Shown here: piece by piece, positions 53,551-62,426 of the stretch
How positions within the stretch are numbered: position 1 is the first letter of the stretch
Layout of the letters: every line of letters starts with the position of its first letter
NCBI GenBank assembly: GCA_945890485.1
Contig: CAMDCN010000024.1
Span: 22,723 to 86,722, forward strand
Direction of reading: 5' to 3'
Source of the DNA: Candidatus Sulfopaludibacter sp. SbA3
Lineage (GTDB): Bacteria; Acidobacteriota; Terriglobia; Bryobacterales; Bryobacteraceae
Length of the DNA: 64,000 nucleotides
Notes under the pieces: model-generated
Told to the model about the DNA's origin: nothing
The model's input: only the letters and a program-made list of their open reading frames with translations
The model's database searches: none
Position numbers and translations under genes: made by a program

Positions 53551-55002
53551 GTCTCGCAGCGCCTCGCGACCGATCAGGCTCCTGGGAAACAGGAGGAGAA
53601 GACGCTCCAAGGTCCGCCGCCGCGTGGCCCGATCCGGCTGTGTCTCCGCGAGAAAGAAGTAGGAGCTCTGCCGGCCGGGGTCGAGTGCGATGGATCTCTC
53701 GAAGCTCTCGATGGCGCCCGCCTCATCCCCCGCTGCCCGGCGAAGCAGGGCAAGTTTCTCGTGCAGGGCCGCATCGCCCGGCCTCTCCGCCACGGCGGAC
53801 CGCAGCAGTTTCACGGCGTCCGGCTTCTGGTCTTTTAGGAACAGCACCATGCCCAAACCGGCCACGACGTCCGGATCGCGCGGCCATTGGCTGAAGACCA
53901 TGGAGAGGCGGCGGAAGCCTTCGTTGATCAGGGCCGTGGATCCGTCGCGCTCGCCCACAAGAATAGAGGCGAGTCCCAGATGCCGCTCCCGTAAACCCGG
54001 ATCGGCAACGTCCCGCCAGAGACGCAATCGGGATGCGCCCGTACCGGCGAGCGGGGCGGCGCTTCGCTGGATCCGGTGGTCGGTAAACGCCGTGTGTCCA
54101 CCGTCGACGGCTTCGCGCTTGGGCATGTGGCAGGACGTGCATTCCGTGCGGACGCGGTGGGAATCCGGCAGGCCGGTGGCGTGACAGCTCCGGCACTGCG
54201 CACTGACGTCAATTGCGTTACCGTGCGGCTGATGGCAAGTGCCACACCAGAGCTTCTCCGTGTTCTGGCGGGCGCAGGCACTGAGGGCCAACTGCTCCAC
54301 GTGGCTCACCACGCGCAAATCGTTGCCCGGCCGGTCGTACACCACTACCGCGGCGGGGCCGCCCCGGTTGTCCGGCTGGGGTACGCGGGCCTCCCCGTTC
54401 AAGTGGCATTGTTCGCAGACGGCGGTGCGATCCGCGAACGGCAAGCGGGAGGGATTGAGAATGTTTCCCCGGGACGGGGCTTGGAGATGAGGACCCGGCG
54501 AACCGTGACACGCCTCGCACCCGAGGGACCGCGGCGCCGCCACACCGCCGCTAGCATGGCAGTTCAGGCAATCGGCCTCTACGCGCCGGTTGAAGTCGGG
54601 ACGCGGCATCTTTTCGTACCCCGGCGCCATGGCCCACATCCCTTGGTGCCGATACGAGGCGATCGGCGATTGGAACAGCCACTGCCCTATGCGGACGAGA
54701 TAGCCGGTGGCATGGTTGCCGCTGCCGATGCGGTACTCCACGGGATATTCCGCCGCAAGGCCGTTCCGGGCGATCTCCTGGACGAGGCGTCCGTTGCGTG
54801 TCAACACCCGGAACCGGGTCTGCGATTCCGGATGAGTAAAGACAGCGGGCGGCACGGGCACGGCCGGGCCGAACGAACTCCCCATCGGCGTTCGCGCGTA
54901 GGTCTCCACCTGCTTGGCATGGCATGGCAGGCAAGCAGACGATGCACCGGCCACGGCGGCCGTCATGCAGAGCAGCAGATATACCTTCCCGACGATAGCC
55001 AT
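53536..55002 (-). CDS. Heptahaem c-type cytochrome with C-terminal TPRs (paralogue)
   Basis: A 488-residue exported protein (MAIVGKVYLLLCMTAAVAGASS) with seven CXXCH sites (CLPCH, CLNCH, CEACH, CEQCH, CGTCH, CRSCH, CTSCH) and C-terminal TPRs. Motif order mirrors the facing gene: CLPCH...YARTPMGSSF, YRIGSGNHATGYLVRIGQWLFQSP, GCEACHGSPGPH, WCGTCHQPHG, CTSCHMPKRE and FTDHRIQRS. It follows the PQQ dehydrogenase by 18 bp on the same strand, so it is a plausible electron acceptor of that enzyme. Confidence 0.94.
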   Translation of the reverse strand: MAIVGKVYLLLCMTAAVAGASSACLPCHAKQVETYARTPMGSSFGPAVPVPPAVFTHPESQTRFRVLTRNGRLVQEIARNGLAAEYPVEYRIGSGNHATGYLVRIGQWLFQSPIASYRHQGMWAMAPGYEKMPRPDFNRRVEADCLNCHASGGVAAPRSLGCEACHGSPGPHLQAPSRGNILNPSRLPFADRTAVCEQCHLNGEARVPQPDNRGGPAAVVVYDRPGNDLRVVSHVEQLALSACARQNTEKLWCGTCHQPHGNAIDVSAQCRSCHATGLPDSHRVRTECTSCHMPKREAVDGGHTAFTDHRIQRSAAPLAGTGASRLRLWRDVADPGLRERHLGLASILVGERDGSTALINEGFRRLSMVFSQWPRDPDVVAGLGMVLFLKDQKPDAVKLLRSAVAERPGDAALHEKLALLRRAAGDEAGAIESFERSIALDPGRQSSYFFLAETQPDRATRRRTLERLLLLFPRSLIGREALRDLTRP

Positions 55003-55020
55003 CCTCCGCTGCCGTGACAG

Positions 55021-57336
55021 CTAATCTCGCAGGGTGAAGGCGAGAATGTTGCCCCCGGCTGCAATCGCGACATACTGTTTGCCGTTGACGGTGTAAGTCA
55101 TCGGCGAGGCCTTCCAAACTTGACCCGTATTAAAGTGCCAAAGCGTCTTACCCGTCTTGGCATCGGCGGCGGCGAAGGTGCCGCCGGACTCGCCGTAGAA
55201 GAGCAGACCACCGGCGGTGGAAAGGACGCCGGAGTAGTTGCCTTCCGGTGCGCCGACCTGGGGCACCTCCCAGGCGATCTTGCCGGTTTCGATATCGATG
55301 GCGCGGAGCAGCTTCACCGGCGGGTTGGCGGGATCGTTATAGGGGACGAACCAGCTTCCGGCCTGACGGTAGAGATTGCAGTCTTCGACCGCCATCACGT
55401 AGAAAAGCTTCGTATCCGGATTGAAGGCGGTCGCATACCAGTTCGTGGCGCCTCGCACCGCCGGGCACGTTTTTGTTCCGCCCGGGGTGGGTTTGCTGTT
55501 GGCGGTGAGAATCGGCCGCCCTTTCGGGTCAAGGCCGCTGGCCCAGGTCAGCCGTTCGACAAACGGCTTGCCGAGGAGGAACTCGCCGGTAATGCGGTCC
55601 AGCACATAGAAGAAGCCGTTCCGGTTGGCTTGCAGAAGCAGCTTGCGGTCGCGGCCTTGGAACTTCGCGTCGACGAGCAGCAGCGGCTCGGTGGCATCCC
55701 AGTCCCAGAGGTCGTGGGGCGTGAATTGAAAGTGCCATTTGAGCTTGCCGGTTTTGGCGTCCAGGGCGATGACGCAGTCGGTGTAGAGGTTGTCGCCGGT
55801 GCGGTCGGTCCCGTCGGTATCGGGGTAGGGATTGCCGGTGGGCCAGTAGAGCGTATCGGTATCGGGATCGTAAGAACCGGTGAGCCAAGTGGCCCCGCCG
55901 CCATATTCGACGGCCTTGCCGCCCCAGGTTTCCGAACCCTTTTCGCCGCGTTGGGGAATGGTACGGAAACGCCACACCTCTTCGCCGGTCGTGGCGCGGT
56001 AGGCGGCTATGAAGCCGAGCAGCGGCGCATCGCCGCCGCCGACGCCACCGATGACGAGGTCGCCGACAACCAGCGGCGCCGCGGTTGCGCCATAAGCCCC
56101 CGGTGCTCCGGCGGCTGGCATGTACACCTGCCAGAGAAGCGCACCGGTTAATCGGTGCAGAGCGATCATGTGGGCGTCGTCGGTCAGGAAGAAAACGCGG
56201 TCGCCCAGCATCGCCACGCCGCGTTGGGCGCCTTTGGCGGCGTCGCCGGAAATCTTGGTGGCTTGGGCACGTGGGCGGACGTAGCACCAGATCTCCCGGC
56301 CGGTCCGGGCGTCAAGAGCGCAGACCTGGTTCGGGGCGGTGACGTACATGATGCCGTCCACCACCAGAGGCGTTGTCTGAAGCCCCAGGTGCGGCAGGGA
56401 GTAACTCCAGGCCGGTTGAAGTCTGGTGGCGTTCCCGGCGTGGATTTGTTTCAGCTCGCTGTGCCGATTCCCGCTCGGTGAGCCATGGTAGCCTGGCCAT
56501 TCGCCGGCCGACGGGCGCTGCACTCGCGTGATCTCGGCCGCGGAGGCTGGGGCTACGCTGCCCCGGACGGGCCCGGCGGTCACGCCGCCCAGCGTACTCA
56601 AGTAGGCGATCAGGTCCTGCCGATCCTTCCCTGCGCCGGTGAACGCTGGCATCAGAGATGCTTTTTCAAAATCGAGCTTGGCGTATTCGGCGGCGGTGAG
56701 GGACACCATCTTTCCGTCGAGTGTCTGGAGCTGCAGGTCGTGCTGCCCCCGGCTGCGGGCAAACCCGCGGAGGGACCGTCCGTCGCGCAGCCGCGCCGTG
56801 ACCACGGCCCATGGGTCGTCGGGGCAGAAAGCCCAACTGGGGCAACTCGCTCCGCTGCGCTGGCCTTTGCGGGAACTGGGATTGGCGAGCGTCTGCTCCA
56901 TCTCTTTCACGGTCAACTCTCGCCCGGCGGCCGAAAGGTCCGGCCCGTTGGCCCCGCCTCTTCCCCCTACCGTGTGGCAGACCTGGCATTGCTTCTGAAA
57001 GAGCTGTTCGCCGGCCGCACGATCACCGGCCGGGTGAGCATCGAAGGCCGAGGCGTTCCAGGAATGCACGGCGGCCGCGAGTTCGTCGAGTTCTTTGGCG
57101 GGCAGCGCGAATGCCGGCATGCCGCCCTTGGTTCCGTTCCGGATCAGGTTCCGGATCTGCCCCTCCGAGCGCGCTCGAAGCGACCGGGTATCAACGAGCG
57201 TTGGTCCTCGGTCCGTGCCGGTGGCCGAATCCGCGTGGCACGCCGCGCAGTACTTCCTGTAGCTCGCCGGCATTTCCTGAGCGAGGGCGGCGTAGCCGAA
57301 TCCCAGCAGGAGCGTGAATAGTGCGCTGCGTATCAT
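55021..57336 (-). CDS. PQQ-dependent dehydrogenase with N-terminal cytochrome c modules
   Basis: A 771-residue exported protein (MIRSALFTLLLGFGYAALAQ). Residues ~30-270 hold two haem sites (CAACH and CQVCH) and a linking region; residues ~280-770 form a PQQ propeller with tryptophan-docking repeats DARTGREIWCY, TTGEEVWRFR, KTGKLKWHFQ, IETGKIAWEVP and KTGKTLWHFNTG and the catalytic Asp region DLWDWDATEPLL. Known quinohaemoprotein alcohol dehydrogenases carry the haem at the C-terminus; here it is at the N-terminus. The substrate is probably an alcohol, sugar or aldehyde. It is transcribed first, with the heptahaem TPR cytochrome next. Confidence 0.9.
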   Translation of the reverse strand: MIRSALFTLLLGFGYAALAQEMPASYRKYCAACHADSATGTDRGPTLVDTRSLRARSEGQIRNLIRNGTKGGMPAFALPAKELDELAAAVHSWNASAFDAHPAGDRAAGEQLFQKQCQVCHTVGGRGGANGPDLSAAGRELTVKEMEQTLANPSSRKGQRSGASCPSWAFCPDDPWAVVTARLRDGRSLRGFARSRGQHDLQLQTLDGKMVSLTAAEYAKLDFEKASLMPAFTGAGKDRQDLIAYLSTLGGVTAGPVRGSVAPASAAEITRVQRPSAGEWPGYHGSPSGNRHSELKQIHAGNATRLQPAWSYSLPHLGLQTTPLVVDGIMYVTAPNQVCALDARTGREIWCYVRPRAQATKISGDAAKGAQRGVAMLGDRVFFLTDDAHMIALHRLTGALLWQVYMPAAGAPGAYGATAAPLVVGDLVIGGVGGGDAPLLGFIAAYRATTGEEVWRFRTIPQRGEKGSETWGGKAVEYGGGATWLTGSYDPDTDTLYWPTGNPYPDTDGTDRTGDNLYTDCVIALDAKTGKLKWHFQFTPHDLWDWDATEPLLLVDAKFQGRDRKLLLQANRNGFFYVLDRITGEFLLGKPFVERLTWASGLDPKGRPILTANSKPTPGGTKTCPAVRGATNWYATAFNPDTKLFYVMAVEDCNLYRQAGSWFVPYNDPANPPVKLLRAIDIETGKIAWEVPQVGAPEGNYSGVLSTAGGLLFYGESGGTFAAADAKTGKTLWHFNTGQVWKASPMTYTVNGKQYVAIAAGGNILAFTLRD

Positions 57337-57398
57337 GGCCGCTTGATTTTATCGCAACCCGGCAGAACCCACCCTCGCCAACTATTGCGTAGCCCCAA

Positions 57399-60300
57399 TT
57401 GGCCGATACGAGACACGTGAGGAGAGCGCGCAACGGCCGGTCGGTGAGCAAGGGGGCAGGATGGTGGCCCCTTGTGCTCCTTGCGGTTTGCCCCGGTCCT
57501 GCGATGGGGCTGGATCCGACGCTGCCGGCATCTCAGTACGTTGTGGACCATTGGAACTGGTCGAAAGGGATCCCGGAGGAGACGATCACGGGGATCGTGC
57601 AGTCGCCCGACGGCTATTTGTGGATCGCCCACGCCGACGGGCTGGTGCGTTTCAATGGCACAGACGCGGTTTCGTCGCCGTGGCCGGCCGATCGGGCCAT
57701 GGACCGCAGCTTGCGGGCGATCACAGTGGACGGAGCAGGCGCCGTTTGGGCGATGACCGTGACGGGTACGCTGGTTCGCGTTTCGCCCGCAAGCCATCCG
57801 CCTTCCGGGACCCCTGTGACGGTGATGGTCTCCGGCCAGCCCAAGGGCCGCGTACCGGCATGGAGAGCCGCATTGATTGCGCTGCCTGGATTAGTCAGGC
57901 TGAGCGGTCCGGAGGGGATCGAGGATGTATCCGTGGCTGCCATGCCAGCTTATTCCAGGTTGCGCCGCACTTTGGCGGCGCACGGCACGGCCGCCGCGTT
58001 TGACGCCGATGGCACGCTGTGGACCGCGTCGGCTGAAGGATGGCTCGAACGGTGGCGGGCCGGGGAAGAGCCGCGCCGCCTCGCCCGTTTCCCGGCTGGG
58101 CCGCCCGTCCGACTGCATGCCGGAGCGAGTGGCACAATCTGGTTGCGCACGGCCGGGACGGTGCTCTCCTGGCATGCGGGTGCGTGGGAAAAGTGGCCCC
58201 TTTCGGAACGCTTCTCCGCAAACAGCTCGCACGAGCCGCTGCTCGAAGATCGCCACGGCACCATCTGGATCGGAGGCCGCGGTTGCATGAGTCGCCTGCG
58301 GAACGGTCGATTGGAGTTGATCTCGCTTCCGCCCAGCTTTGAGAACTCTCCCGTGACGGCGCTCTACGAAGACCGCGAAGGGGCTCTCTGGCTTGGAACG
58401 GTGACCGGCGACCTGCTCCGCTTCCGTGACTCCCCAGTCTCGTCGCTCAGCCAGCAGGAGGGTGTCTTTGGAGATGCTGTGAATGCCCTGTATGCAGATA
58501 CGCGAGGCGATCTTTGGATGCATTCGATGAACCGCGGTTTGACGCGATGGCGCGACGGCGAACGGAAACGAATCGGGCTGGCGGCGGGCAACCTTTGGCA
58601 CATCGCACAGGAACCTGGCACCGGCGCTCTGGTCGTCGGTAATGGGCCGGATAGCTTTCATTTGGAAGGAGAGCGGCTGATTCCGATTCCTGACTCAGAC
58701 GCCGCTGCGCTCGGCGTTCGAACCGGTTGGTGGATCGACTCGCGGCGCCGGCGAACCCTGGTTGCGCGCAGCTCCGGCCTATATGCTCAGACGTCCTTGC
58801 GTCGTGCCGAGGACCGGCGCAAGTTGAGTGCAGTCGGTGATTTGAAATTGCTAGCCATTGGCTCGCGCGGCGAGGTCTGGGGATCCGATCTCGAAAGCTT
58901 GTGGGAGCTCGGGCCTCAAGGAGAGAAAATCCTGGCGCCGCCAGGCCGCCACCTCGACGAGCTGATTCAGTCCCTCCACTGGGATGCCCAGGCGGAGTTG
59001 CTTTGGGTCGGCACCAACCGTGGCCTGTTGGTCTGGAATCCGAAAGTAGGGGAGTGGGGACCCCGCGGACTGCCCGACGAGTGGATTTTTTCGTTGACGA
59101 ACGACGCGGAAGGCAACCTGTGGGCGGGAACGCGCCGAGGTATCGTCCGCATTCAGACGTCCCGTTGGCTGGCCGGCCACCGAATTGCGGAGCTTCGACT
59201 CACCCACTCCGATGGACTGCGCAGCCTGAACTTCGGGATGTCCCGGGGCCAGGGTGCGCTCGCTCTCCCGGACGGCCGGATCCTGTTCGCGTCACTCGAA
59301 GGCGTTGTGGCGGTGAACCCCCGACGCATCCCGGTGCCCGCGTTCGGCCCTACACCGCTGATCGCCTCGCTTAAGGGAGGCGACACCAGGGTACGCCTCA
59401 ACTCGCCGAACGGGTTGACCGCTGGGGTGTCCCACGTCGAAATCGCCTTTGATGCCTTTTCGGTTTCCAGCCCGCGTCCGATCGTCGTGGAGTACCTCCT
59501 CGACGGGATCGACACGCAATGGCAATCGGCCGGAACTCGCCGTTCCATTCAGTACAACAATCTTTCGCCGGGCTCCTACCGGTTCCGGGTCCGATCCTCT
59601 TGGGTCGATGGTTCCGGCCAGCGGGAGACGTCCCTCTCTTTCACCATTCCGCCTCACTTCTATCAGACCGCCTGGTTCCGTGGGGTATCCGTGGCGCTGC
59701 TGCTGACTCTCGTCTTCTGGAGTGTCCAGCGCCGGACGTACCGAACGGCCGCGCGTACGGCGGAGTTGGAAGCCCATGTGGCGGAGCGGACGCGGGAACT
59801 GGAAGCCGCCAAGGCCGCCGCGGAGTCGGCCGCGCGCGTCAAGTCGGAGTTCCTCGCGACGATGAGCCATGAGCTGCGAACCCCGATGAACGGGGTGCTG
59901 GGCATCGCGGAGCTTCTCTCCGGGACTGAGTTGGACGAGGTGCAACGCGAACTGCTGAGCACGCTGCGGACTTCCGGCGAATCGCTACTAGCGGTGGTGA
60001 ACGACATCCTCGATCTCTCCAAGATCGATTCCGGGCGGCTGCAGATTGAACGCATCCCGACAAATCTGCCTGAGCTTATGGCGGACCTTTGCCAGGTAGT
60101 GAGGCCGATGGCGGACAAGAAGGGGCTCGAACTGGTGTTGACCTCCCGTGGCCCGGCCCTCGACTGGATCGAGGGAGACCCCGCCAGGACTCGGCAGATT
60201 CTATACAATTTGCTCAGCAACGCGATTAAATTTACGCCGACCGGGCGGGTCGCGCTGCAGGCCGAGTGGCGAGCGGCCGAGGTTGTGCTTTCCGTTGAGG

Positions 60301-60938
60301 ACAGCGGCATCGGCATCCCAGCCGAGAAGTTGCCACTGCTTTTTGAGAACTTCGTGCAGGTGGATTCCTCCACCACCCGCCTGTACGGAGGAACTGGACT
60401 GGGGCTGGCGATCTGCCGGCGCCTCGTCGAAGCGATGGGAGGTTCCATCTCGTGTACGAGTGTCCCCGGCCAAGGCTCGACGTTTACCGTTTGCCTGCCG
60501 GTGTCGGCGGCGCCCGCACCCACCGCCGCGGTCGATCTGCCCGACGCCAAGACGCCGTCGGGGCTTCGCGTTCTGGTTGCCGAAGACAATCGAACGAACC
60601 AGCGTGTGATTCTGGGATTGTTGCGCAAGATTGGAGTCGAAGCCTTACTGGTGAGCAACGGGATGGAAGCGGTGGACGCCTGTCAGATCGAGCGCTTCGA
60701 TCTGGTGTTGATGGATTGCCAAATGCCGATCCTCGATGGCTACGGCGCCACGCGCCATATCCGGCAAAATTTGGGCTCCGCCGCCCCGCCCATTGTCGCC
60801 CTCACCGCGCACGCTTTGGAATCCGACCGCGCCGATTGCCTGGCCGCAGGCATGTGCGGCTACCTCACCAAGCCCATTCTCCTCGACCAACTGCGGCAGG
60901 TCGTCAACGACCACTGCCACGCCTCTGCAGGAAATTAG
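57399..60938 (+). CDS. Hybrid sensor histidine kinase with Reg_prop propeller, HTCS-like
   Basis: A 1,179-residue one-component-style sensor. After a signal sequence (WWPLVLLAVCPGPAMG) come many two-component-propeller (Reg_prop) repeats such as GIVQSPDGYLWIAHADGLVRFNG and LYEDREGALWLGTVTGDLLRF, a Y_Y_Y domain (SPGSYRFRVRSSWVDGSG), one membrane helix near residue 770, HisKA with His824 in ATMSHELRTPMNGVLG, HATPase boxes (NLLSNAIKF, EDSGIGIP, GGTGLGLAI) and a C-terminal receiver with Asp1106 in LVLMDCQMP. Unlike HTCS of Bacteroides it has no AraC domain. TTG 57399 is nominal; GTG 57417 or 57444 also work. It is divergent from the PQQ gene over 62 bp and likely controls that locus. Confidence 0.9.
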   Translation: MADTRHVRRARNGRSVSKGAGWWPLVLLAVCPGPAMGLDPTLPASQYVVDHWNWSKGIPEETITGIVQSPDGYLWIAHADGLVRFNGTDAVSSPWPADRAMDRSLRAITVDGAGAVWAMTVTGTLVRVSPASHPPSGTPVTVMVSGQPKGRVPAWRAALIALPGLVRLSGPEGIEDVSVAAMPAYSRLRRTLAAHGTAAAFDADGTLWTASAEGWLERWRAGEEPRRLARFPAGPPVRLHAGASGTIWLRTAGTVLSWHAGAWEKWPLSERFSANSSHEPLLEDRHGTIWIGGRGCMSRLRNGRLELISLPPSFENSPVTALYEDREGALWLGTVTGDLLRFRDSPVSSLSQQEGVFGDAVNALYADTRGDLWMHSMNRGLTRWRDGERKRIGLAAGNLWHIAQEPGTGALVVGNGPDSFHLEGERLIPIPDSDAAALGVRTGWWIDSRRRRTLVARSSGLYAQTSLRRAEDRRKLSAVGDLKLLAIGSRGEVWGSDLESLWELGPQGEKILAPPGRHLDELIQSLHWDAQAELLWVGTNRGLLVWNPKVGEWGPRGLPDEWIFSLTNDAEGNLWAGTRRGIVRIQTSRWLAGHRIAELRLTHSDGLRSLNFGMSRGQGALALPDGRILFASLEGVVAVNPRRIPVPAFGPTPLIASLKGGDTRVRLNSPNGLTAGVSHVEIAFDAFSVSSPRPIVVEYLLDGIDTQWQSAGTRRSIQYNNLSPGSYRFRVRSSWVDGSGQRETSLSFTIPPHFYQTAWFRGVSVALLLTLVFWSVQRRTYRTAARTAELEAHVAERTRELEAAKAAAESAARVKSEFLATMSHELRTPMNGVLGIAELLSGTELDEVQRELLSTLRTSGESLLAVVNDILDLSKIDSGRLQIERIPTNLPELMADLCQVVRPMADKKGLELVLTSRGPALDWIEGDPARTRQILYNLLSNAIKFTPTGRVALQAEWRAAEVVLSVEDSGIGIPAEKLPLLFENFVQVDSSTTRLYGGTGLGLAICRRLVEAMGGSISCTSVPGQGSTFTVCLPVSAAPAPTAAVDLPDAKTPSGLRVLVAEDNRTNQRVILGLLRKIGVEALLVSNGMEAVDACQIERFDLVLMDCQMPILDGYGATRHIRQNLGSAAPPIVALTAHALESDRADCLAAGMCGYLTKPILLDQLRQVVNDHCHASAGN

Positions 60939-62164
60939 CCCAGGCGGCGGGCCATCGACTTCACCGCCATCCACGGCCCCCCACACCTGCGGAGTATCCG
61001 CAGGGGACGAAAAAGATACAAGAGGAAATCCGGAAGACCGGAACGCTGGCACACGCGGTAGTCCTCATCAGTCGGCAGAATCCACGTTCCCAGCTTTGCC
61101 AGAACCGATGGCCCCACGTTTGTAAAGTAGACCCGTCGGTCGACGGCGCCTTCCATCACCCTCCACATAAAACAGTGGAAACTCAGTCCCTTGATGGGTT
61201 GTCCAGTCTGGTAGCTCCGCATTACTTGCCGGCAGAGCGGACGCAGCAACTCGACTTTCGGCAGTTGGTTGCTCACCGCCGGTGGCAGATCCCGGCCGAG
61301 ACAGGCAGAGGCCAAAGCCAAGCCCAAGAGTACCGCACGCTCCCGGCGCATTTCTCGCGCACGGTCCAACACCCAGCCCCAAGGCAAATCCGGGTGCCGC
61401 ACCGCTAGAGCGGCCAGATCGACAACCAACCCCAAGCGCTCCCAGGCCTCCTTCGTCCCGTGTGCGCAGAGCGCAAGCACCGACAGCGCCGGCCCTAAAC
61501 AGGGTACGGCGCCTCCGGCTACGGGAACCGACGCGAGCGAGGTCCAGAGTCAAGCATCGTCAATGTCGAAGGGCCACCGGGAACTGGTCAACGCCCAATG
61601 CAACTCCACGACAACGTCGGGTTCCTTCCGACGGAACCCAAGATGGTATCCCCGCTCGTTGGGCGCGTCTGTCTTCGCGGCATAGCCCATGCTTTCGAGC
61701 ACACGTCGCGCCCGCGCCAGGTCCGGCCGTGGGATGACCAAATCCAGATCCCCGGCATGACGAAGCATCACATCCCCGTAGGCCATTGCTCCGATCGCAA
61801 GCCCCTTATGCACAAACACGGCGATCCCGGCGGTTTTGAATTCGGCCAACAATTCATGCAGATAGTGCGCCAGCAAGAGGTTCCGCGCGGATCGAAACAA
61901 ATAGCTCCGCGCCAACTGTTGTTGGATCTCCTCCGGCACTGCGGCCTGTCCGACCAGCGCACGGTGCACGAGCGGCAGGAGCGCATGACGTTCGCTCAAC
62001 TCCACCAGCCGTGACCAATCGACCCCAGCCCCGCACAGCGAGCCGATTCCGGCATCGGCTTCCGGGTCACACTGAGCCTTTGCGCACGCCAGAAGCAATT
62101 TCAGCGTTGCGTCAAACTCAGCGCATTCCACCGGAGTTGGGCGGCGCACAGCCGAATGTAACAT
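60935..62164 (-). pseudogene. PF14907-type nucleotidyltransferase gene with one in-frame TGA
   Basis: Two open segments, 62164-61553 and 61549-60938, are in one frame and separated only by a TGA at 61550-61552. Together they would encode ~409 residues of the PF14907 nucleotidyltransferase family. The first part has FVHKGLAIGAMAYGDVMLRHAGDLDLVIPRPD with the GDXD nucleotidyltransferase motif; the second has ALCAHGTKEAWERLGLVVDLA, a conserved later motif of that family. Homologues typically have Trp at the stop (FDIDDA-W-LW), so a TGG-to-TGA change is the simplest explanation. TGA followed by C is a leaky context, so some readthrough is possible. The TAA stop shares TTAG (60935-60938) with the sensor kinase. 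Confidence 0.8.
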
Positions 62165-62426
62165 GGCAACCCGCCACAGTCCAGCTAATTGAAGCAGTAA
62201 GTTCCCACGGGATAACTGATCGCTTTATGTATTCGGTTTAGGTACCGAGCGTACCCATTTCGGATTGGTACTTTACAGATACAACATCGATGGCTACGAT
62301 GGGGCAACCTTCATAGAAAGAGGTGATCTGAAATGGATCGAGAATCCGAACCACGGCCCGGCTGTGAAAGGTCAGAGTCCCTGAATACGCCGCGTGAAGC
62401 AAGGGCGCCGTTTGTTCAGCCAAAGG
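62165..62426. other. Divergent intergenic region before the IS element
   Basis: This 262-bp stretch lies upstream of the broken nucleotidyltransferase gene (minus strand) and contains the start of a small plus-strand gene at 62333. Base composition is visibly richer in A+T than the surrounding genes. I see no clear -35/-10 pair; TTGGTA at 62265-62270 is a possible -35 without a good partner. Confidence 0.4.

Noticed and set aside
61550..61552. TGA as a selenocysteine codon
   Set aside because: The family has Trp at this position, there is no Cys/Sec context and no evident bSECIS stem right after the codon.
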